DNA of 63,406 bases from NCBI GenBank assembly GCA_937898415.1, contig CALDLA010000025.1, positions 1-63,406 on the forward strand. Reading direction: 5' to 3'. A model generated the notes under the pieces. It was not told where the DNA came from. It worked only from the letters and a program-made list of their open reading frames with translations, and made no database searches. The position numbers and the translations under genes are program-made. This DNA comes from an uncultured Prevotellaceae bacterium (GTDB taxonomy: Bacteria > Bacteroidota > Bacteroidia > Bacteroidales > Bacteroidaceae). Below are positions 8,012 through 16,023 of this stretch, piece after piece (position 1 is the stretch's first letter; every line of letters begins with the position of its first letter).

Positions 8012-8941
8012 TTAAAGTTTCATCTTTTGTGCGAAGTCTGCGTCGATGCTGTTGTTCAGACTCTGGCAGCAGTTAGCGGAAAATGCCTGGGCACAAGCCA
8101 TCAGCTGGTCCCACTGCTGCTCGGTGAGTCCTGTTTCAATGTCGTTGCGGGTGATGCCGTACTTGATAAGGCCATAGACGAAGCCTGCATTGAAGTTGTC
8201 GCCGGCACCAATAGTGCTAACGGTCTCTGTGGGCGGTACGGGGTACTGCTTGCAGAATCCGTTCTCGGCCCGTACTTCAACGGGCTGGGAACCTCGGGTG
8301 TAGATGAACTTCTTGGTGTAGAAGGAAATCTCGGAGCGGTAGACGCTGTCGGCCTCCTTCTTATTGTACATCACCTCGAAGTCCTCGTCGGAACCGCGGA
8401 CGATGTCGGCCAGTTCGAAGTTCTCCAACAGGTTGGGCGTTACCTTCACCAGGTCGTTCTTATGCGAAGAACGGTAGTTGACATCATAGTAGAGGATGGC
8501 ACCGTGCTGACGGGCATACTCTAAGAAGCCATGAACCTGAGGACGTACGACGGGATTGATGGCAAAGAACGAGCCGAAGAGCACCACGTCGTCCTCGCCG
8601 ACATCGGGATTGACAAAGTCAAGTTGGTCGTGGGGATGGTCTTTGTAGAAAATATAGTCAGCATTGTTCTGGCCGTCCAGAAATGCTAACGAGATGGGGG
8701 ACTTCGAATCGGGGAACACGCAGACATTGGAAGCATCGACACCGTTGTCTTCCAAGTAGCTGATGACCTGTCTGCCTATCCGGTCGTTGCCGGCCTCACT
8801 GATGAACATCGTGGGCACACCGGCACGTCCCAGGGAAATTACGGAGTTGAAGGCCGAACCGCCGGGTACGGCCTGTATGGGCTGGTCGCCCTTGAAGATG
8901 ATGTCGAGAACCGTCTCGCCTATTCCTATTACTTTGCGCAT
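8012..8941 (-). CDS. PfkB-family carbohydrate kinase (fructokinase-like)
   Basis: 309 residues of ribokinase/PfkB fold: MRKVIGIGETVLDIIFKGDQ start, GGSAFNSVISLGRAGVP, and the C-terminal anion hole and catalytic base TIGAGDNFNAGFVYGLI (Asp near residue 243). Family members phosphorylate sugars such as fructose; the exact substrate cannot be read from sequence. First gene of the run that continues into FprA and CotH, with its own likely promoter element just upstream. Confidence 0.88.
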   Translation of the reverse strand: MRKVIGIGETVLDIIFKGDQPIQAVPGGSAFNSVISLGRAGVPTMFISEAGNDRIGRQVISYLEDNGVDASNVCVFPDSKSPISLAFLDGQNNADYIFYKDHPHDQLDFVNPDVGEDDVVLFGSFFAINPVVRPQVHGFLEYARQHGAILYYDVNYRSSHKNDLVKVTPNLLENFELADIVRGSDEDFEVMYNKKEADSVYRSEISFYTKKFIYTRGSQPVEVRAENGFCKQYPVPPTETVSTIGAGDNFNAGFVYGLIKYGITRNDIETGLTEQQWDQLMACAQAFSANCCQSLNNSIDADFAQKMKL

Positions 8942-8960
8942 ACTTTACACGTTTAGGCTG

Positions 8961-8968
8961 CAAAGTTA
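8961..8968 (-). promoter_or_regulatory. Likely promoter of the kinase-FprA-CotH run
   Basis: TAACTTTG on the minus strand about 20 nt ahead of the ATG fits TAnnTTTG. The upstream TTTG element is not clear. Confidence 0.5.
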
Positions 8969-9009
8969 CGAATAAAGATGGTAAAAGAGGAAAGTGAAGC
9001 GTGAAAAAG

Positions 9010-9603
9010 TTAAAAATACGTGCGAAAAACCATGTATTCTGCATCGGCTTCAATACGGAAGGTGGTGCCAAGAGCCTCGTTGAGCGTCCCCTGCCAGAGT
9101 TGCTGGTAAGGGTATGCCTGCCACTTCAGCCCCTCGGAGACGAGGCGGGTGCAGCCGAAGTTGAAGAGACTGACCTGCTGGCCGGGCATGGAGTCGAACG
9201 TTGCCGAGCCGGAGGCAGGGACGAACCAGCCGTCGTCGGTAGCCATCAGTACGTCGAGGCCGAAGTCGCGGTAGTAGCGCATGAGCAGGGCAATGTTGCC
9301 AAGGGTATGGTCCTCGCGGCGGCCCGTGGCACCGAGGTAGGCGAGGCGTCGCAGCCCGCGGGCCATGCAGTGGCGCGTAGCCTTTGTCAGGTCGTTGTCC
9401 TCCTGCTCGCTGACCTGTATCAGGCGCTGGCGCAGGTCGTCGGGCACGGAGTCGCCGTCGCCCACGATGGCGTCGCACTGAGGCCAGTGGCGGGCAGCCC
9501 CGTCGCAACAGACGACGTAGCGAGCCTCGCGCAGCAGTCGCAGCGGCTCGTCGGCCGTGGGGAACGAGCCGTTGGCCAGAATCACAGCGTCAAACCCGGT
9601 CAT
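9010..9603 (-). CDS. Thiamine pyrophosphokinase
   Basis: 197 residues. Converts thiamine and ATP to thiamine pyrophosphate, the last step of thiamine salvage. Seen: MTGFDAVILANGSFPTADEP, CCDGAARHW, the AIVGDGDSVPDDL loop, EQEDNDLTKATRHC (Mg/ATP-binding Asp) and LGATGRREDHTLGNIALL. I set the start at ATG 9603; the longer frame adds 38 residues with no family match. This start overlaps the end of the PnuC-type gene by 14 nt, so the two are likely translationally coupled. Last gene of the riboswitch-controlled thiamine operon. Confidence 0.9.
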   Translation of the reverse strand: MTGFDAVILANGSFPTADEPLRLLREARYVVCCDGAARHWPQCDAIVGDGDSVPDDLRQRLIQVSEQEDNDLTKATRHCMARGLRRLAYLGATGRREDHTLGNIALLMRYYRDFGLDVLMATDDGWFVPASGSATFDSMPGQQVSLFNFGCTRLVSEGLKWQAYPYQQLWQGTLNEALGTTFRIEADAEYMVFRTYF

Positions 9604-10177
9604 ACTTGGTGATTTTGACCATCGACTTCCACTTGTAATAACCGGCAATGGCGATGATGACATAAAGCCCGTATAGCCCGGCCTTGAAGGGGATGCCCTT
9701 TTGGACATAGAGCACACAGCACACCACGTCGACCACTATCCAGAACCACCACTGCTCCAGATACTTGCGGGCCAGTGCCCACATGCCGATGAACGACAAG
9801 GCATTGGTGAAAGAGTCGAGCAGGGGCACGGTGGAGTTAGTCCACGTGACTAAAATATAGTAGATGACGCCCCAGGACAGGAAGAAGCATGCCGCAGCCG
9901 GCAGGTACAGCCGTCGGGGCATATGGATGATGGGCAGCGACTGCTTCAGCTTCCTGGTCTTCTTGAACTTCCAGACGAAAAGACCGTAGACGGCTGCCAG
10001 CGTGTAGTAGCAGGCCATGCCGGCATCGCCGTAGAGCCCGTGACTGTAGTACAGGTAGACATCGAGGGCTGGCATGACGATGCCTACCACCCAAAGGGCG
10101 ATATGGGCACGGTACTCGAGCCAGATGTAAATCAGTCCGAGTACCGTGGTGAAGATGTCGAGCCAGTCAAATGTCAT
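9590..10177 (-). CDS. PnuC-family transporter, probable thiamine uptake (PnuT-type)
   Basis: 195 residues with about seven hydrophobic segments, and family-typical features such as GLIYIWLEYRAHIALWVVGI near the start and ARKYLEQWWFWIVVDVVCCVLYVQKG toward the end (the QWW-to-D-to-YxxK pattern). PnuC proteins carry vitamin precursors by facilitated diffusion, trapped by a downstream kinase. Placement between a TPP-riboswitch-led TonB receptor and thiamine pyrophosphokinase makes thiamine the likely substrate rather than nicotinamide riboside; that is inference from context. It starts 3 nt after the receptor stop. Confidence 0.88.
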   Translation of the reverse strand: MTFDWLDIFTTVLGLIYIWLEYRAHIALWVVGIVMPALDVYLYYSHGLYGDAGMACYYTLAAVYGLFVWKFKKTRKLKQSLPIIHMPRRLYLPAAACFFLSWGVIYYILVTWTNSTVPLLDSFTNALSFIGMWALARKYLEQWWFWIVVDVVCCVLYVQKGIPFKAGLYGLYVIIAIAGYYKWKSMVKITKYDRV

Positions 10178-10180
10178 CGC

Positions 10181-12448
10181 TTAGAAGTTGAGTGACAGGT
10201 GAGCCATCATGTTGAACGGAGCAGAGGGAGCAAAGCCCGCCTCGTACTGGTCGCTGGTGTCCCATCCTGTAGCCACCACAGCGCCGTTTTCCCTGCTGAA
10301 GGCAGGCGCTGCCCATCCGTTGTTGTCGTACTCAGCCGAGAAGAGGTTGTAGAGGGTGACGCCGACGGTGACATCCTTCAGGCCGAACTTCGGCAGCTGG
10401 AAGTTGTAGCTCAGGTCGAGGTTCGTGGTGAAGTGCCCGTCGAGCATCATGCTCACGTCCACGGGCTTGCCGTCGTCGTCGAGTGTCTTGTAGCTCTCGA
10501 AGCCGGTGTTCGTCAGGTACTGCTTGCTGACATACTGGCTCTGGGCGCTGGCGCTGAAGCCTCGGTAACTGAAGCTGAAGATGTTGTTGACAATCCAGTC
10601 GGGCGAGAAGGCCAGCGGCTGGTCGCCGAGGTCGGCCACGCTCCCGTCGGTCAGCTGTACGGTGATGCCTTTCACGCGGTTCCTTGACCATGTGGCATTG
10701 GCATCCCAACGGAACCAGTCGACCGGTTTCCATGCCGCCTCTGCCTCCACGCCGAGGCGGAAGCTCTTGTCGAGGTTTCGGGTAATGGCCTCACCTATCT
10801 TATCAATCTCGCCCGTCAGTACGAACTGGTCTTTATAGTCCATCCAATAAAGGTTGAGCCCGGCCGAGAATGTCGGGCTCTGGTACTTATAGCCCGCTTC
10901 CAGGTCGTTCAGCCGCTCGGCCTTCGGCATGGTCAGCTCAGCGTTCATGTTGTTCTGATAATTATTGCGGGTAGGCTCTTTATGGGCTATGGCATACGAG
11001 ACATAGACCTTGTGGTTGGGCGTGATATCGTAGTTCAGTCCGGCCTTGGGGTTGAAGAAGTCGAACGATTCCTTCATGTCGTAGACAATGCGCTTGCTGG
11101 CGTCCCAGTTGATTTCATCGGTGGGGCCGACCATCTTTATGCCGAGGTGACGGTACTGCATATCGACATACGCATTCAGTCCGGGCAGGAAGTCGTACGT
11201 CAGTTTGCCGTAGACGTTGAAGTCGGTCTTCTTGGCATTCTCGTCGTAATAGGGGCTGTTGGGCATCAGGTCGTTGACGGGGTTCTTCACCCACTTGATG
11301 ACTCCGAAGTGGTCGCCGTCATACTTGTTCCAGCCACCGCCGAGCGTAGCCTGCAGGTTCTCGCGGTTGTTGTAGTTCAGCGAGGCCACAACACCGTAGA
11401 AGTCGTTGTCCATCTTCTTCTGGCGCACCAGGTCGCTCTTGGCCCAGGTCATTTCCGGGTCGAGTTCATACTCAAAGAGCGTCCTTTTGCGCTTATACTC
11501 CTCGTAGTAGCCGTTGCCCTTCGTGTAGTGCAGCGCCGTATTGAGGTTCAGCTCGCGGCTCAGCCGCTGGTTCCATATCAGCTGGTAGTTCTGCTGGTGG
11601 TAGTTGTCGGTCTGGTTGTCGTAGTACCGGGTGTTGCCCTCGTCGTCATAATACTCGCCGCAGGAGTTGTAGCGGCGGCCATAAAGGCTCTGCTCATACT
11701 TCGACGTGTAGTTCCAGGCGTGATAGGTTTCCTCCGTGCCGTTGAAGGTAATGAATTTCACCACCGTGTTGTCGCCAAACCAGCCTGCCTGAATGAAGTA
11801 GCTGTTCAGCTTGGTCGAGGCACGGTCCAGATAGCCTTTCGAGCCGATGTTCGACAGGCGTCCCTGAATGCCCCAGTGTTCGCCTAACAGTCCTGTTCCG
11901 AAGCGCAGCGTCTCTTTGTGTGAGTAGTAGGAACCGCCACTGAAGTCCAATCCTATGAAGGGCTGCGTGCCGATGTTCTCCGTCTGCATGTTCAGTGTGG
12001 CGCCGAAGGCACCGGCACCATTGGTCGACGTTCCTACGCCGCGCTGTATCTGCATTGACTGCACGCTGGAGGCAAAGTCACCCATATTGACCCAGTAGAG
12101 TTGAGCACTCTCGGCATCGTTCATAGGTATGCCGTTGGCCGTGATGTTGATGCGCGAAGGGTCGGTGCCGCGCACGCGGAGCGACGTGTAGCCTATGCCG
12201 TTGCCGGCGTCAGAGGTCAGCGTTACGGAGGGGGTCAGCGACAGCAGGTAGGGCACGTCCTTTCCGTAGTTCACCTGCTTCAGCTGTTCACGGTTCATGT
12301 TGGTGAAGGCCATGGGCGTCTTCTTCGTGGCGCGGATGGAGGACACCTGCACATCCTGCAGCTCGACCGACTTCAGCGAGTCCACGGGCTCTACCGCGTT
12401 AACACCTGTTGCCCACAGTGTGACAACCATCAAAACAATCTTTTTCAT
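10181..12448 (-). CDS. TonB-dependent outer-membrane receptor, probable thiamine uptake
   Basis: 755 residues: signal peptide (MKKIVLMVVTLWATGVNA), plug domain (about 30-150, with LRVRGTDPSRINITANGIPM and VQSMQIQRGVGTSTNGAGAF), then a 22-strand-type barrel ending in FNMMAHLSLNF with a terminal Phe. No SusD partner is present, which suits a small-molecule receptor. The TPP riboswitch in its leader and the PnuC and thiamine pyrophosphokinase genes behind it indicate thiamine (or its phosphates) as cargo. It would carry substrate across the outer membrane using TonB energy. Confidence 0.9.
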   Translation of the reverse strand: MKKIVLMVVTLWATGVNAVEPVDSLKSVELQDVQVSSIRATKKTPMAFTNMNREQLKQVNYGKDVPYLLSLTPSVTLTSDAGNGIGYTSLRVRGTDPSRINITANGIPMNDAESAQLYWVNMGDFASSVQSMQIQRGVGTSTNGAGAFGATLNMQTENIGTQPFIGLDFSGGSYYSHKETLRFGTGLLGEHWGIQGRLSNIGSKGYLDRASTKLNSYFIQAGWFGDNTVVKFITFNGTEETYHAWNYTSKYEQSLYGRRYNSCGEYYDDEGNTRYYDNQTDNYHQQNYQLIWNQRLSRELNLNTALHYTKGNGYYEEYKRKRTLFEYELDPEMTWAKSDLVRQKKMDNDFYGVVASLNYNNRENLQATLGGGWNKYDGDHFGVIKWVKNPVNDLMPNSPYYDENAKKTDFNVYGKLTYDFLPGLNAYVDMQYRHLGIKMVGPTDEINWDASKRIVYDMKESFDFFNPKAGLNYDITPNHKVYVSYAIAHKEPTRNNYQNNMNAELTMPKAERLNDLEAGYKYQSPTFSAGLNLYWMDYKDQFVLTGEIDKIGEAITRNLDKSFRLGVEAEAAWKPVDWFRWDANATWSRNRVKGITVQLTDGSVADLGDQPLAFSPDWIVNNIFSFSYRGFSASAQSQYVSKQYLTNTGFESYKTLDDDGKPVDVSMMLDGHFTTNLDLSYNFQLPKFGLKDVTVGVTLYNLFSAEYDNNGWAAPAFSRENGAVVATGWDTSDQYEAGFAPSAPFNMMAHLSLNF

Positions 12449-12509
12449 ACGTTTTTGTACCTTTAATTAATGAATAATGTAAAGGGGAATCTTGTGTTGA
12501 CAAATCTAC

Positions 12510-12590
12510 TATCCATCCCTACGCCGGCATTGTCCGGATCAGGTTTAGAGGGTATCATCTCAGCCGCCGACAGGCAGCACCCCTTGATAA
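12510..12590 (-). promoter_or_regulatory. TPP riboswitch (THI element)
   Basis: On the minus strand the leader carries the THI-box core in order: AAGGGGTGCTG, CTGAGATGATACCCTCT, ACCTGATCCGGACAATGCCG and GCGTAGGGAT. These are the pyrimidine-sensing and pyrophosphate-sensing arms of the TPP aptamer. It lies between a consensus promoter (12598-12628) and the TonB-receptor start at 12448. About 60 nt separate aptamer and ATG with no clear terminator, so control is probably at translation start. High thiamine pyrophosphate should lower expression of all three genes. Confidence 0.95.
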
Positions 12591-12597
12591 TCGGGTG

Positions 12598-12628
12598 CAA
12601 AGGTACAACAAAAAAACAGAATGGCAAA
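12598..12628 (-). promoter_or_regulatory. Promoter of the thiamine operon
   Basis: Minus strand TTTG (12625-12628), 19 nt, TACCTTTG (12598-12605), directly ahead of the TPP aptamer. Confidence 0.8.
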
Positions 12629-12661
12629 ACGTTTTGCCCTTTATTCGTGTCGGACGAAAAT

Positions 12662-12693
12662 AAAAACCGCCGCATTTCCCTGGAAACGCGGCG
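12662..12693 (-). terminator. Intrinsic terminator after tsf
   Basis: Minus strand stem of 12 pairs, CGCCGCGTTTCC / GGAAATGCGGCG, followed by GGTTTTTATTTT. One pair is a G-U wobble on this strand but an A-C mismatch on the other, which supports minus-strand use. It ends the rplM-rpsI-rpsB-tsf transcript. Confidence 0.88.
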
Positions 12694-12720
12694 ATTCTTA
12701 TCTTTTCAAATCGTTTTTGC

Positions 12721-13716
12721 TTACTCAGCAACGAGCGTGAAGCGCTTGAAAGCAACAATCTTCAGCTCCTTGTCCTGCTGGCCGAGCCACTGGGCAACAG
12801 TAGCCTTGTCGCCGTCGCCGAACTGGAACTCCTGGTCGACGAGGCAGCTCTCCTTCAGGAACTTCTGCACACGACCCTTGGCGATGTTCTCAATCATCGG
12901 CATCTTCAGCTGAGCCTCACCCTCGACCTTTGCGTCAGCAATGATCTTGCGAGCCTCGTCAGCCTGCTCCTTGGTGAGCCAGCCCTTAGCCGTATTGCTC
13001 TCGATGTGGTCCTCAGAGTCAACGAGGTTGGGGTTGATGCCAGCCTTCTTGACCTTCATCTCCACGAACTTCTCAACCTGCTCCAGCTTGGTCTTCTCGA
13101 CGGCTGTCTTGTACTCCTCGTCCAGAATCTTCTGGTCAACGCTCTGGGCGTCGAGGGCCACGGGCTTCATGGCAGCCACCTGCATAGCCAGCTTGTGACC
13201 AATCTCGGCAGCGTCTTTGTTCAGCTGAACCATCGTGCAGAGCATGTGCTTGCCCATGTGGTCGTAAACCTCGATGTTGTCACCCTCAAGCGTCAGGTAA
13301 CCGTCAAGTTCCATCTTCTCACCAGTGATACCCGAGCGCTGTGTTACAGCGTCCTGAGCGGTCTGACCGTTGATGTCGAGTGCCTTCACAGCCTCGATGT
13401 CCTGAGCCTTGGCGGCGATGGCGGCGTCGAGGATGCTCTGGGTAAGAGCGATGAAGTCGGCACCGTTGGCCACGAAGTCGGTCTCGCATTTCAGGGCAAT
13501 CATGGCGGCGAAGCCGTCAACAGCCTTTACAAGTACACAACCATTGGAAGTCTCACGGTCGCTACGCTTGGCAGCGATGGCCAGGCCACGCTCGCGGAGC
13601 AGCTCCTTGGCCTTGTCGAAGTCGCCCTCGGCCTCGGTCAGTGCCTTCTTAACGTCAGCCAGACCAGCGCCGGTCATTGCGCGAAGCTTCTTGATATCAT
13701 CAATTGAAATTGCCAT
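12721..13716 (-). CDS. tsf: Translation elongation factor Ts
   Basis: 331 residues. Guanine-nucleotide exchange factor for EF-Tu. Seen: the UBA-like N-terminus AISIDDIKKLRAMTGAGLAD, VKKALTEAEGDFDKAKELLR and the core motif ALKCETDFVANGADFIALTQ that contacts EF-Tu. Two core repeats follow, as in Bacteroidetes EF-Ts. Last gene of the ribosomal operon; a strong terminator lies 28 nt downstream. The 140-bp spacer from rpsB is largely filled by a palindromic repeat, and the gene start is preceded by an A-rich leader. Confidence 0.97.
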   Translation of the reverse strand: MAISIDDIKKLRAMTGAGLADVKKALTEAEGDFDKAKELLRERGLAIAAKRSDRETSNGCVLVKAVDGFAAMIALKCETDFVANGADFIALTQSILDAAIAAKAQDIEAVKALDINGQTAQDAVTQRSGITGEKMELDGYLTLEGDNIEVYDHMGKHMLCTMVQLNKDAAEIGHKLAMQVAAMKPVALDAQSVDQKILDEEYKTAVEKTKLEQVEKFVEMKVKKAGINPNLVDSEDHIESNTAKGWLTKEQADEARKIIADAKVEGEAQLKMPMIENIAKGRVQKFLKESCLVDQEFQFGDGDKATVAQWLGQQDKELKIVAFKRFTLVAE

Positions 13717-13732
13717 TGTTTTTATTTTTTAG

Positions 13733-13851
13733 GCCCCCTAAGTTAGGGGGATGGGGGTCTGAACAAGCGTTTATCAAACCAATTTATATTTGTATTTATT
13801 TGCAGGGGTCTGCGCTTGTTCAGACCCCTGTAGCCCCCTAACTTAGGGGGC
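13733..13851. repeat. Palindromic dispersed element, copy 1 (between rpsB and tsf)
   Basis: Left arm 13733-13769 and right arm 13813-13851 are near-perfect inverted repeats. Each starts at its outer end with GCCCCCTAAGTTAGGGGG, itself a palindrome, and continues to GGGTCTGAACAAGCG. The arms differ only by a few bases between the two blocks. The 43-nt centre is AT-rich. The right end lies 5 nt after the rpsB stop. A second copy is at 34673-34782. Confidence 0.9.
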
Positions 13852-13856
13852 AAGGT

Positions 13857-14687
13857 TTATTCTGCAGCGGGAGCCTCTTCCTCCTCAGCGGCGGGAGCCT
13901 CCTCAGCCTTCGGAGCCTTGCGGGCGGGGCGCTTTGCAGCCTTCTCCTCCACCTCAGCCTCTTCCTGAGCGTCGGCAGCCTTCTCGTCAGCCTTCTCCAC
14001 CTTGCGCTCCTCGACGCCCTCGGCGATAGCGGCGCAGCAAGCGTTCAGGATTGCCTCAACACTGTCCTTGGCATCGTCGTTAGCGGGGATGATGAAGTCG
14101 ATGTTCTTGGGCTCAGAGTTGGTGTCAACGATACCGAACACGGGGATACCCAGGCGGTTAGCCTCGCGAACGGCAATCTGCTCCTTCAGCACGTCAACCA
14201 CGAACAGGGCGCTGGGCAGACGGGTCAGGTCGGCGATAGAACCGAGGTTCTTTTCCAGCTTGGCACGCTGGCGGGTCACCTGCAGCAGCTCGCGCTTCGA
14301 CAGGTTGTTGTACGTACCGTCAGCCATCAGCTTGTCAATATTGGCCATTTTCTTCACAGCCTTGCGGATGGTGGGGAAGTTGGTGAGCATGCCGCCCGGC
14401 CAACGCTCAATCACGTAAGGCATGTTGACGCTGGCTGCCTTCTCGGCAATCACGTCCTTTGTCTGTTTCTTAGTTCCCACGAAGAGAATCTTCTTGCCGC
14501 TCTTGGCAATCTGCTTCAGGGCATCGGCAGCCTCGTCAATCTTGGCTACCGTCTTATGCAGGTCGATGATGTGGATACCGTTACGCTCGGTGTAGATGTA
14601 GGGAGCCATCGCGGGGTTCCACTTACGCTTCAGGTGGCCGAAGTGGCAGCCAGCCTGCAGCAACTGATCAAAATTTGTTCTTGACAT
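13857..14687 (-). CDS. rpsB: 30S ribosomal protein S2
   Basis: 276 residues. Seen: SRTNFDQLLQAGCHFGHLKR, KWNPAMAPYIYTERNGIHII, ERWPGGMLTNFPTIRKAVKK and GIPVFGIVDTNSEPKNIDF, all S2 signatures. The C-terminal 45 residues are a low-complexity Ala/Glu/Lys tail (EEAEVEEKAAKRP... EEEEAPAAE), longer than in E. coli and common in Bacteroidetes S2. It lies between rpsI and tsf; the 154-nt gap from rpsI may hold a leader. Confidence 0.97.
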   Translation of the reverse strand: MSRTNFDQLLQAGCHFGHLKRKWNPAMAPYIYTERNGIHIIDLHKTVAKIDEAADALKQIAKSGKKILFVGTKKQTKDVIAEKAASVNMPYVIERWPGGMLTNFPTIRKAVKKMANIDKLMADGTYNNLSKRELLQVTRQRAKLEKNLGSIADLTRLPSALFVVDVLKEQIAVREANRLGIPVFGIVDTNSEPKNIDFIIPANDDAKDSVEAILNACCAAIAEGVEERKVEKADEKAADAQEEAEVEEKAAKRPARKAPKAEEAPAAEEEEAPAAE

Positions 14688-14841
14688 TTTGCTTTGTACT
14701 TTAATTGTTGTTTACTTTCTTTTTTAATTCTTTTAGTCGCTACGCTTAGTAAAAGCGCTAAAGCGATTACTTTTTAGAATCAGCCCGATGGTAATCCGGA
14801 GGAGTCCAGCGGGTTTAGATACTAAACGTAGTCCAGTCAAA
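14688..14841 (-). other. rpsI-rpsB spacer with weak stem-loops
   Basis: A 154-nt spacer without a gene. On the minus strand, around 14737-14772, ATCGCTTTAGCGC faces GCGTAGCGACT with a smaller AAGCG/CGCTT-type hairpin inside. No consensus promoter stands out. S2 genes are often autoregulated through their leader, so this could be a control site, but the pairing is short. Confidence 0.3.
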
Positions 14842-15228
14842 TTAACGCTTACTGAACTGGAAGCGACGACGAGCTTTGGGCTGTCCGGGCTTCTTACGCT
14901 CAACCTCACGGCTGTCACGAGTCAGGAAACCAGCGTCCTTCAGCTTCTTCTTGTCCTCTTCGTTCACCTTGACAAGGGCACGGGCGATAGCCATGCGCAG
15001 CGCCTGGCTCTGGCCAGTGAAACCACCACCGTCGAGGTTCACCTTGATGTCATACTTCTCAGCCACCTCGAGCAGGTTCAGCGGCTGCTTAACCACGTAC
15101 TGCAGGATGGCAGAGGGGAAATAAACTTCCAAATCCTTCTTGTTGATCGTAATCTTGCCAGAACCTTCCTGGAGATATACACGAGCTACAGAGCTCTTGC
15201 GACGACCGATTGCATTTATTACTTCCAT
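14842..15228 (-). CDS. rpsI: 30S ribosomal protein S9
   Basis: 128 residues. Seen: NAIGRRKSSVARVYLQEGSG at the start, GGGFTGQSQALRMAIARALV, and the highly basic tail KKPGQPKARRRFQFSKR whose last residues reach the ribosomal P site. It follows rplM by 13 nt, the conserved rplM-rpsI pair. Confidence 0.97.
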   Translation of the reverse strand: MEVINAIGRRKSSVARVYLQEGSGKITINKKDLEVYFPSAILQYVVKQPLNLLEVAEKYDIKVNLDGGGFTGQSQALRMAIARALVKVNEEDKKKLKDAGFLTRDSREVERKKPGQPKARRRFQFSKR

Positions 15229-15241
15229 CTTACCTTATCTA

Positions 15242-15703
15242 TTATTTATACTGGTTAATATCAATTGTCTTGGGCTTCTGGGCCTCATGGGGATGCTCGG
15301 TACCCTCGTAGATGTAGAGGTTGTTCATCAGCGAACGGCCGAGAGAACCCTTCGGCAGCATACCCTTCACGGCATGACGCAGGATTTTGTCAATACCGTC
15401 CTTGCGCTGGCGAAGCTGGGCAGGCGTGTTGAAACGCTGACCACCAGGATAACCAGTGTAGCGGGTGTAGACCTTGTCAGTCTCCTTCTTACCAGTGAAT
15501 ACTACCTTATCGGCGTTGATAAGGATAACGTTGTCACCGCAGTCAACGTGCGGGGTGAAAGTAGGCTTGTACTTTCCACGAATCAGCTTAGCTACCTTTG
15601 AGCAGAGGCGGCCGACCACCTGGTCAGTGGCATCGATAACCACCCACTCCTTTTTTGCTGTTTCCTTGTTGACGGAAATAGTCTTGTAACTTAAAGTGTT
15701 CAT
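15242..15703 (-). CDS. rplM: 50S ribosomal protein L13
   Basis: 153 residues. Seen: KKEWVVIDATDQVVGRLCSK, CGDNVILINADKVVFTGKK, VYTRYTGYPGG and AVKGMLPKGSLGRSLMNNLY, all L13 signatures. First gene of the rplM-rpsI-rpsB-tsf operon. A leader of about 230 nt with clear hairpins precedes it, suggesting autogenous control by a product of the operon. Confidence 0.97.
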   Translation of the reverse strand: MNTLSYKTISVNKETAKKEWVVIDATDQVVGRLCSKVAKLIRGKYKPTFTPHVDCGDNVILINADKVVFTGKKETDKVYTRYTGYPGGQRFNTPAQLRQRKDGIDKILRHAVKGMLPKGSLGRSLMNNLYIYEGTEHPHEAQKPKTIDINQYK

Positions 15704-15930
15704 TTCTCTTTACTTGGTTTACTAAAAAACAGTTATACATTATTTATTTACGCACACATAGTCCTACATCCGGGGTTAGTCGCCCGGCTGCAAGTCTAAC
15801 GTATGCCCCGAGGGGATTCAATCCCCTGACGGGTTTCTTGAAACGCTGATTCACGAACCGCTTCGTCCGGCCAAAGACGCCGCTATTCACACAGCATTCC
15901 GCGGGGATTCTAAGCCTCTCCCCAATAATC
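15704..15930 (-). promoter_or_regulatory. Structured leader of the L13-S9-S2-EF-Ts operon (candidate)
   Basis: About 225 nt between the promoter and the rplM start. Hairpins seen include GGGGAT/ATCCCC with a 3-nt loop (15812-15826) and GGGGA/TCCCC (15903-15923), plus complementary GC-rich segments around 15850-15900. A frame of 81 codons crosses it (15744-15989) but starts upstream of the promoter and is probably chance. A leader this long in a ribosomal operon is typical of autoregulatory r-protein leaders. The ligand protein is unknown. Confidence 0.55.
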
Positions 15931-15936
15931 GGACTG

Positions 15937-15944
15937 CAAAGGTA
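15937..15944 (-). promoter_or_regulatory. rplM operon promoter -7 element
   Basis: TACCTTTG on the minus strand ahead of the long leader. No good TTTG lies at the standard upstream distance. Confidence 0.6.
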
Positions 15945-16023
15945 CTGCTTTTTCTCCTTATATAAGGCATCTACAGCCCGAAGCTTCAATTATTTATGAT
16001 TATTTAACTTATTGTCATTCCTG

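Noticed and set aside
6617..8524. A 635-codon plus-strand frame opposite the FprA and PfkB genes
   Set aside because: It lies antisense to two well-identified genes, is rich in Val/Asp/Gly from codon mirroring and has no family features.
9604..9717. An N-terminal extension of thiamine pyrophosphokinase
   Set aside because: The added residues overlap the PnuC-type gene and match nothing in the family.
10982..11887. A 301-codon plus-strand frame across the TonB receptor gene
   Set aside because: Antisense to a clear receptor gene, hydrophobic by mirror of barrel codons, no start signal.
15744..15989. An 81-codon frame in the rplM leader
   Set aside because: It starts upstream of the promoter, ends within the leader and consists of the hairpin arms; better explained as structured RNA.
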